Assembly: GCA_027422505.1 (NCBI GenBank)
Contig: JAPQWV010000653.1
Coordinates: forward strand, 243,467-307,466
Source of the DNA: Craterostigma plantagineum
Lineage: Eukaryota > Streptophyta > Magnoliopsida > Lamiales > Linderniaceae
DNA length: 64,000 nt
Direction of reading: 5' to 3'
Below are positions 56,001 through 64,000 of the stretch, one piece after another. The position numbers and the translations under genes are program-made. The notes beneath the pieces are model-generated. The model saw only the letters and a program-made list of their open reading frames with translations. It was not told the origin of the DNA and did no database searches. Numbering within the stretch: position 1 is the stretch's first letter; each line of letters opens with the position of its first letter.

Positions 56001-56590
56001 ACCGTTGGAGAAGTTCACTTCATGGTGCTCCTCTTTCCAGCCGTTCTGACGTGTTCTAATGAGTGTACGAGATTACCGATATAGAAGTTCACAGCAAGAT
56101 CCATGCCCACTTTTTTTAAGATTTTGAGAGGCAGGTTCTTTTGATCTTTTTCGTGCATTGAGCATTCCTCGTGTGCATTTGCCACATTCTTTTGTCATCT
56201 TTTTCTTTATAGTCTCATTTTCTCCCCCTCATTTCTTGATTCAACATCCCGCCAAAATTTTAGATTGTCGGTTGAAGGCTCAAAGGGTTTTCAAATGAAG
56301 AAAATTGGAGAAGGCTTAAAATGAATGACTAAAGAGAACTTTAGACACAAGGATGCGACTTGATTTTGACAAAATTAAGCAAGTAATCAGTCGCATGTCA
56401 GGGAAATTCATACGTGACTTAGATCGAGCATCCTAAAGATATCGTCATTCCCCTAATATTATACTTATATGTATAATGTTTTTGGATTTTCATTATAAAG
56501 AATTTCACACAAGATATAGCATTAAAGTATAGAAAACACATAGCATAGAACATGTGAAAGCACACAGGAGCACGTAAAGCACAGATTACG
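53023..56590 (-). other. Sire-C pol-ORF3 spacer, 3.5 kb, rich in TCGATCG/TCGAAAA words
   Basis: No ORF is conserved between this region and its inverted Sire-D copy. From about 53250 to 54620 it is crowded with CTCGATCGTAAAATTT, TTTTTCGA and CTCGCCGAG-like words on both strands, comparable to 47440-48760 in Sire-D. Polypurine boxes and the four-unit repeat lie toward pol. Confidence 0.65.
55790..56100 (-). repeat. Four degenerate units of about 75 bp (Sire-C copy)
   Basis: Plus-strand units contain GTGCTCCT(C/T)TTCTC, then AGATTATC or GGATTACC, then GAAGTTCAC. Four are visible and correspond one-to-one to the Sire-D array, so the array predates divergence of the two copies. Confidence 0.7.
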
Positions 56591-56599
56591 GAAGATTCA

Positions 56600-59245
56600 A
56601 CATGTCTAATTTTTCGACAAGGAATTGGAATCGTTTTTATCCAAGGCCTTGGTGAAAATGTCGGCTAGTTGATATTCCATTTTCACGAACGAGATCTTTT
56701 ATAAAATGATATCTAATATATATGTGTTTTGTGTGTGAGTGGTGAACGAGATTGCACGTAATCGCAATGACACTTTGGCTATCGCTATAAATGGGTATAT
56801 TATTTAAATTGTACACATAGCACGAAGTTGAGTCCGCATCCATAGCATTTTTGAGCAACAACTGCCAGCCGCGACGTATTCAGCCTCGGCCGTCGACGTT
56901 GAGACACAGTTCTGTTTCTTGGATGACCAGCAGACCAACGTTTCGCCTAGAAATGAGCGCCACCAAATGTGCTTTTCCTATCAATGTGCTTTTCCCGTCC
57001 ATTCCTCATCTTGTTTTAGTCTGTAGAGAGCTTTGTCTAATCAATAGACGTGACCGAGATGTTCTCGATTAACAAAACCTTCTGGCAGAGCGACATAGAC
57101 TTCCTCCTTTAACACGCCATTGAAGAAGGTGTCTTAGCATCCATTTGATATATCTTGAAGTCTTTGTGAGCTGCATAAGCTAAGAAAAGGTGGATAGCTT
57201 CGATTCGGGCAACAGGAGCATAGGTCTCGTCGTAGTCAATGCCTTCCTATTGAACACCCATCTTGAACAGGAGCATAGGCTTCGATTCGCAACCAGCCTT
57301 GCTTTGTTTCGGATCACTTCACCATCTTCATTCTTTTTATTCTTGAACACCCATTTCGTCCCGATAATGATTTTCCCATGCAGACGGGGTACTAAAGTCC
57401 ACACTTGAAGACGCTCGAATTGGTAGATTTCATGTTGCATAGCTATCATCCAATCTGGGTCTTTAAGCGCGTCTTCTACCTTAGTTGGTTCATTTTGTTT
57501 AAGAAGCAGCTGAAGAGACTGTGCTGATGTCTTGTCCTTACTCCACTCGAAAGATCACCAATAATCTGATCAACCGGATGTGCTCGAGTCCACTTTCGCA
57601 CATGTGGCAGGGCCGAGGTAGATGCATCAGCCATTTGTGGACAGAGAATTCCAAGAATTTCTTGTCGTTCATTAGGTTGAGGTAAGTCTATTTCTTCACT
57701 TAGATTGGGCGATTCTGATGAGACTTCCTCATTGACCATGATGGGTTCTTCAGTGATTTGTTGTAATTCTGAGTCTGGTGAGGCGGGGACATTTGAAGAG
57801 CTTGGGACATCGGCCTCGTCGAGTGGAGGTTCCACCAAAGGTCTATCGTTAATAGTGCCTGGCCGATATACGGGCTCAAAGAGAGAGTCCAAGTCCTCCA
57901 ACGCAAGTCTTAGAGCTTCTTCTGACGCTGAGTCCTTATTTGTTGCCATCTCTTGTTGGTTTTGTGCCAACACATCAGTGAATACAGGTTCTGAACTATT
58001 GTATTCAGAAGCCATCTGGTTAGGTGCGGGTCCTGAGGTGTGGAGGAGCCATTTCTGCCACTTCGTGGAAAGTGACATTATAGCTTTCTTTGATTGAACG
58101 GTTTCACTTGATGTATACTCGGTACGCCTTTGAAGTTGATGAGTACCCGACAAATGTGGCTTCGAATGCTTTAGGGTCGAACTTAGCACGTTGCTCTCTG
58201 TCGTTCGCCACAAAGTACTTGCACTCAAAGACCTTGAAGAAGGTGGTATTTACTGCTTCAGACCAAAGGAAGTGAGGGAGGCCAGAATGAATCAGCATCT
58301 TACGTCGGCTTCCACTAGCGTTCTATTCTTCCTTTCAACAACACCGTTCTGTTGAGGCGTCTTTGCGGCTGAGAATTGCTGACTAATCCCATGTTTTTGA
58401 TAAAAATCACTGATGTACTTGTTCTTAAACTCAGTGCCATTGTCCGTTCTGATGACTTTAATGGTTTTTTGCAGCAAATTCTGAGTAGCCTTCACCAAAT
58501 TAATTATCAAGTCTCCTGTCTCATCCTTTGTTCGGAGGAACTTTGTCCATGTGTAGCGAGAGTAGTCATCAATGATAAACTAGCATGTACTTGCGCCCAC
58601 TAATACGCTATGTCTGCATGGGTCTACAGAGGTCCATACGTAGTAATTTCAAAGGACGTGAAGTAGAGGCAACTAGTTTGACGTGATGAGATGCTCGCTT
58701 TATTTTTCCTAGTTGACATGCCGAACAATGATGCTCTTTTTGTAGAATGATGGTTGGTAGACCGTGAACCAACTTTTTAGTTGATAGTCGTTGAAGAGCT
58801 TTGATGTTTAGATGAGACAAGTGTTGATGTCATAAGCTGTTCCTCTAAATTGTAGTTTGAGTGATGAGACAAACAACAGTCGTAGTCCGCATGGACGTCA
58901 GATTGATCGTGTAAAGACTGGATTTCCGAAGTCCTTGGAGGAGTTCTTTGTTCTGACTGTCCAATATTCTGCACCAGTCAGAGACCACCTGGAATCCATT
59001 GTCACAGAATTGGCCTATGCTGAACAAGTTTTGGCGGAGGCCTTCGACGTAAGAGACATCCTTGATTGTCAGATTTTCTAGAATTATAACCCCAAGGCCT
59101 TGAATGGGGGCTGAGTCGTTGTTCCCGAATCTGACTTTTCTATTTGGTCGGTCTTTGTAGTTGCTCAGCAGCTCTTGTATTCCCGTCCTGTGTGTGGAGC
59201 AACCAGAGTCAAGGTACCACACATGATCGATATGGAGAAACAAAT
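56600..59245 (-). pseudogene. Sire-C pol remnant: protease, integrase, partial RT and RNase H
   Basis: Protease starts near 59230 ([14 protein letters not shown]), then FSIGQFCDNGFQV. The pre-integrase zinc finger (HCSACQLGK) and core blocks VIRTDNGTEF and [11 protein letters not shown] lie between 58820 and 58300 in shifted frames. The tail AKFDPKAFEATFVGYSSTSK is near 58180. RT begins ([21 protein letters not shown]), is disturbed by a small local duplication at 57245-57290, and is then deleted from about 57000 to 56965 in RT terms, losing the YVDD motif. RNase H pieces follow (IPIYSDSQSVIAITC, HHSHTKH). It cannot be functional. Confidence 0.85.
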
Positions 59246-59298
59246 TTAAAGAGCTTTAGGTACCCACTTATAAATGGGTCCTCTCATATTAGCAGATT

Positions 59299-62075
59299 TC
59301 ATCGTAGGTTCATATATGGTTCCCACACTAGTATTAGTAGGAGCTTTGACAACCCAAGTGACTCGCGAAGGAGTTGAGTTGGGTTTGCCCTTTGTAGACG
59401 GCAAGGCCTTAGGTGAGAACAAGCATGAATAGCATCATATGCTTTCTTTATGGCTGGATCTTGTTTCCTACGGGTCTTCCTAGAGGCATTTGTCTTAGAA
59501 TGATTAATTTTTATTGCTGAAGTAGAGCCAGTTTCGAAATTTGTGCTTCTAAAGGTGATCGGCTGGAGAACATATGTAGAAGCAATTATTTGAACAGAAG
59601 AAACATCTCTTTTATTTCTACGAGTGTCTTTTATTTGTACAGAATGAGATATTTTCTTAAATGCATTCAAATCTACGAGTTCCTTCTCTATTTTTAATCT
59701 AGACACTCCCGCCTTCGACTCTAATGCTCGCTCTACGCTCCCTGTAGACGTAAGCAAAACAGGATTAGACTAAGAAATTTTTAAAGTGTTATTCTTATTT
59801 TTCAGATCTTTTGAAGGCACTTTTTCTCTCTTCAGGCTTTTTAGAATGATTTTTTGCTTGAGGGAGATGCGTGAGAAATAGCTTGTAAGATGGAGGATGC
59901 TTTGAGATTTTCCATCTCTTTTAGGAATTTTCCTTTTCAGCTTCAAAATTCCCCCTTTCTTTTTCTAGAGAAACTCTTAACCCTTCTATTTTCCTAATAA
60001 TAGGGGGTATATAGACAGAATTTTCAGAATGATGAGTATGAGCTTCCGTAATTTTAGAATGATCTTCAGGAATTTGAACTGATTCAAGGCTCCAACCCTT
60101 GGGAAGATTCCCAATGTCGTGCTTTGATTAAGTATGTCATAGCAAAAGGAAATTTCGGCCTTGGTTTTGGCTTTTCTCTTGGCTTCTTCTAATTCATAAG
60201 TTTCCTTTTTCCCCAGTGAAAGCCATGAGGGAGGTTAGTACGAGATCCATGTATTTGACATCGTATAGTTGTTTACAGTCAAATTTCTTCAAATGACATG
60301 AACTCTCAAAACCTAAGCTATACTTATAATCATAAATCTCTAAGTCTTGGGCTGATTCAGAAATATAGTCTGCTCAGATTGTCCCTTTTTTACTATTAGA
60401 TCATTTAATTTTTTGATTTTAGTGTATAACTTCTTACGCTCTTCTCCTAATAGAGCAAAATTATTTTTCAACCGTCAATTTGGCGACTTCACAGACATCT
60501 GGACTTTTCCTAAGTTCACAAACCTTTAGTATTAGATCTATCCTATTCGATTTCTAGGGTGGTGATCCTAGTAGTCGCTTCTGTTAACCTACAATTGAGG
60601 TTAGCTTTCTCATTGAGATTTCTAACTAGGCAATTTTAGTTATTTTCTAGCATGTCTTCTAATTCTTTAATTTTTAAATCATGCTGCTCTGTTTGTGGTT
60701 TTGTAGTCCCTTTAGAATGTAGGCTCTTAGTAAGTTCTGTATTTTCGAACTAGAGCTCCTAAGTTCTGATTCGAGACTAGTAATTCTAACATGGTCAATA
60801 ATGTGGAAGGAGAAACTACCTCCTCAGAAGGTTTGGATGCTTGATCTTTGTCCGTCTGTTCTGAGGTTTCGGAATCAGAATGCTCGTCCATGCGGGCCAT
60901 TAGGGTTAAATTCTTCTCCTCTGAGCTAGACGTGTCCTCGAGCCAATGGTCTTGTTCTGCCATTAAAGCTACTCCAGCTTCCTTCTGCTTTGTGAGTTGA
61001 AGCTTTTTGGAGTAGTAGTTAGCATCTCTCTTCTTTAGAAGAGTACATTCTTTGGCGTAATGACCAGGTTTCCCGCAGTTAAAGCATTTGGTTGGTTCTT
61101 TGGGGGCTTTGACTTCGGAAGTCTCAGGTGCATGTTCTTTGTTCCTTGAGCTAGAGGTCCGAAGTCGATTGGCTGTGATGAGGACTTCTTTTTGAAGTAT
61201 CATTTGCTCATCATCTTTCCGATTAACGCCAACTGCTTTCCCAGCGCTTTCATGTTAGGCTCCATGTCTGAATCTGTTTCATCTTCAGACTCTGAGGGGG
61301 TAGGAGGTTTAATGATCTTTTCTTTTCGTGTTTTTGAGCTTCTCTTCTCTGAGACTAGGGCAACTGAGTCGTCGATAAGTTTGCCCTTCTGCTCCTTCTA
61401 AATCTCGCTAACATCTTCCTCGTACTGTGAGAGATTGTCGTATATGGCATGGATATCCAGCTCCTCAAGGTCTTTATTTTGTCAGATTTGAGCGGATATC
61501 TTCTTTCATTCGGGGAAGAGAGGAAAGAAATCTGATGTTGGTTTCCATGTTTGACTTCGTGATTTCAATTTTCCTCATCTCGTTTAGAAGGGTGAGATAT
61601 CTCTGGTAAAGATCATTTAAGCACTCCTCGGGTTTAGTTGTAAAGGAATCATAGGCCGTGAGAATATTTGCCTTTTTGGCCTTGATGCCGACTTCTGTTC
61701 GTTGCATCATCTTATGCTCATCCCACATTCCCTTAGCCGTTGGTGATGCTGTCTATCTGTGGGTAGATGTCGTTTGGGATGCCCTGCATTAAGGTGTTCT
61801 TGGCTATAAGATCAGCCTTTGCTCTCACTCTTTCCTCTGCATTGTACTCTCTAGGCTCTTTAAGTCGTCTTGAGGCAGGGATCGGAGGATTAGCGATTGT
61901 CACCAGGCACAGTTACCCAGAACTGAGCTGGGCCTTGCTCAACTGAACTGAGAAGGTCATCTGCTTGATCTTTTAGCTCGATAAAATTTAGAAATCGGCT
62001 TCTCCACACTGTGTATTCGCCTCTCTTTAGGATCGGGGGACAGTTGTCATTTCCAAGTTAGTAGGCATCCATTTT
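59299..62075 (-). pseudogene. Sire-C gag and gag-protease linker
   Basis: Reading down from about 62072 (MDAY then a stop), the capsid region shows PPILKRGEYTVWRSRFLNFI, MWDEHKMMQRTEVGIKAKKA, CLNDLYQRYLTLLNEMRKIE and SSLPRMKEDI in several frames. The CCHC knuckle CFNCGKPGHYAKEC and the tail ANYYSKKLQLTKQKEAGVAL, LMAEQDHWLEDTSS match the Sire-A gag tail closely. Downstream is a broken coiled-coil and linker region to 59299. Many stops and frame shifts are present. Confidence 0.8.
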
Positions 62076-62470
62076 GTTTGATGTGTTGATGAAGGATCTT
62101 CGTTGATTGTTTTGATGATTGGACTGATGTTATGTGCTTCACAAGTAGCAAATTAGTCAGTAGCGTTTGATTCTCAAGCAGTCGAGAATTATTTTCGATT
62201 CAATCTTTAGAGTTTGATCGAAAATAATTGTGTCGAAATAAAATATATTGATTACTGTTCTCGTGCGAGAGATTTTTGTCAGCGAAAAATTTTACAAGCG
62301 AAAAATATGTTCGATCTTTCGGTGGAGAAAAATCTCTTAATCGTGAATTTATTTCGAAGAAATAGTACGTTAAGTAAGATTCTCGCTAAGTCAAATTAAA
62401 TTCGTTTGAAAAAGTTTCTCGGACGCAAATGATTTTTGCTTAGTCAAACTCAGAAAGTCTGACCGAAAAT
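62076..62470 (-). other. Sire-C leader, truncated before the 5' LTR
   Basis: It is rich in TCGAAAA, GCGAAAAAT and CTCGATC-like words similar to the Sire-C spacer. No primer site or LTR is recognisable. The right edge is the junction to Sire-D ORF3 at about 62470. Confidence 0.5.
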
Positions 62471-64000
62471 GACCCTCTACCCACGGATGCAGAGATGGTG
62501 CTTGACTTCGTTCCCATGGGATACCGTCCGCCGCTCACAAAGCTTGCTCAAGTTCGAGCAACGGCATCCCTCACCCATGGAAGACATTGTTTTTGATTAT
62601 CAACAAATGTCTTTTTGCTAAAGCTCGCAGGCTTCGACAAAGGAAACGGCCACATCCTCAGAATCTTCCATGGGATTATGTTCTCACGAAATTACGATTT
62701 CGCTCAACTGATCTGGAATGACTTAGCTGAACAGATCAGACAATGAGAGAACAAAAGATCAGAGAATGTGCCGTACGCATAGTAATTCTCCATGATTATT
62801 AGACAATTAATGGAGATGTACGAGCAGAGCATCTCTCGTCTACCTCCTGGAGGGAATTATCAACCACCACGGCTAAAATTCTTCCACAACCCAAAACAAA
62901 CGGATTTGGACGAGCCGTCCATGGCCATTCCGTACGAGCTGCTGCGGCTTGCCGCCCCCTCGGGAGCCGAATCCAAGAGATTCTGCCGGGACAATCATCT
63001 CACCGAACAGATGATCAGAGGGCCCCCCGACAGACTTCCATGTGAGCCCTCCCCACCAACAGCAACCACCTAGCCCCTATGCCGAACTGATAGACCAGGT
63101 GGCCGAAGAGCTAGAACCGGAGCCTCCAACTCAGGACGTGCAACTACCTGATAAAGATGCCACGTTGATTGATGAAGTGGCAGAAGAGTTTGAACTAGAG
63201 GCTCCACAACAACCTCTAGGTGCTGAAGTGCCCATCGTAGTCGGCGAGTTCCAAGGATCACTTGAGGAGATCCTATAGCAGGCAACACTGCCCGGAGCTG
63301 AAACGGGGCACAGCTCACCTCCACTGGCTACTACGCCAGAGACCAAGGCTCTGATTTCCACGATACAACCCAGCGTGCCTCAGTTGACGGAACAAACCGG
63401 AGGGAATGTTGCACGAGAACCCTCCCCTTACCCGGCTACCTAATCAGACACCGAGTCCGACGAGGAGATCCAACTCAAGTCCCTCTTCACCACCATCACC
63501 ACCACATCAGACACAGCGCCAGTCATCACTCCAAGCGTTGAGGCCGAAGTTCAGCTGCCCATCATCACCGACCCAGCCCCTACCGTGTCTGATACGTAGG
63601 TTCACTCTGAACCTGCCACAAGACCCATAGAGGCGAATCTCCAAGATTCAACTCAAGGATTAAGTGGAAGTCTCGAACAGTCACAACCTCAAGTGACTAC
63701 GAGCCAACATGAGGAGCCGGTGTTTGCTCAAAGGTTGTCAACAGGCGACATTGGTCGACCTGGTCCATCATCGACGGAGGCGTCCGTCCCATATGTGACC
63801 GAAGACTGTCTTCAGGCCGCTCTCTCTGCAGCACTACGTTCTTTTGAAGGAAAAATAACGGAGAGCGTGCGGAATGCCATCGAGACGTCCCGCTAAGATC
63901 GTGGGAAAGCACCCGTCTCGGAGCCATCTTCTTCACAACCTATCCTCACACCCACTCAACCCATACAACCCTTCCCAATTGCCACACCCATCCTCTCACA
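62471..64000 (+). pseudogene. Sire-D, right part: ORF3 continued
   Basis: It is the inverted counterpart of Sire-C ORF3 from about 52710 down to 51190. Blocks are PLPTDAEMV, HILRIFHGIMFSRNYDFAQL, MAIPYELLRLA, FCRDNHLTEQMIRG, APQQPLGAEVPIVVGEFQGS, APVITPSVEAEVQLPIIT and GRPGPSSTEASVPYVTED. Stops occur at about 62743, 63276, 63440, 63597 and 63893. Similarity to Sire-C is high over the whole length. It runs off the window edge. Confidence 0.82.

Larger units (their letters stand above)
49116..62470 (-). mobile_element. Sire-C: degenerate Sirevirus inserted in Sire-D, 5' LTR missing
   Basis: On the minus strand it has gag (62075-59299), protease, integrase and partial RT-RNase H (59245-56600), a long non-coding region, ORF3 (53022-49462), PPT and 3' LTR (49116-49466). 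No second copy of that LTR or a TGGTATCAGAGC site is seen before 62471, where Sire-D resumes. A deletion that also removed about 250 bp of Sire-D explains this. RT is largely deleted. The order and polypurine boxes (about 54720, 55079, 56224) mark it as a Sirevirus. Confidence 0.82.

Overview
This window is plant nuclear DNA, from a dicot by its element families. One host gene end is visible: the last three exons of the DNA polymerase epsilon B subunit (DPB2) at 168-714 (+). Nearly everything after about 1.3 kb is transposable-element DNA, stacked in nested insertions that can be dated relative to one another by target-site duplications (TSDs). I see no bacterial-type genes, tRNA, rRNA or CRISPR array.

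Left nest (1.3-14.7 kb). A GAGCTC-rich MITE (1286-2101) holds a second small MITE (1310-1755). A second GAGCTC-rich MITE (2393-14714) was split by a Copia insertion that is now a solo LTR (2430-14494, TSD agctc). That LTR was split in turn by a very young Sirevirus-type Copia element, 'Sire-A' (3322-13539, minus, TSD aagag, LTRs differing at 1 of 283 positions by eye). Sire-A lacks protease, the integrase core and most of gag, but carries a roughly 1200-codon third ORF downstream of pol.

Middle nest (14.7-43.9 kb). A Tat/Retand-type Gypsy element (gag at 41.8-43.9 kb) was split by a Tekay-type chromovirus (14995-40996, plus, TSD agagc). The Tekay element then received two insertions: a deleted Copia, 'Copia-T' (18519-24579, plus, TSD atttg), in its protease, and a nearly complete Sirevirus, 'Sire-B' (26518-37610, minus, TSD ccgag), in the zinc-finger part of its integrase. 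Copia-T and the solo LTR on the left belong to the same LTR family.

Right nest (43.9-64 kb). The Tat element is cut by another Tekay-like LTR fragment (43874 to about 45.6 kb). Next comes a plus-strand Sirevirus fragment, 'Sire-D' (about 45770-49115, resuming at 62471-64000). It is interrupted by a minus-strand relative, 'Sire-C' (49116-62470), which keeps its 3' LTR but has lost its 5' LTR. The result is two large inverted repeats.

The most unusual content is in the three Sireviruses. Each has a long extra ORF after pol (ORF3) with conserved ends and a disordered middle. In Sire-C and Sire-D the ORF3 start codon directly follows a splice-acceptor-like sequence. Sire-A also carries a 57-aa antisense ORF predicted to be a single-pass membrane protein. 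A further puzzle is that dense arrays of the word TTCGCGAA and its CpG-decay variants occur in unrelated Copia and Gypsy elements of this window. All retroelement ORFs described here are broken except the antisense microORF; nothing was restored.
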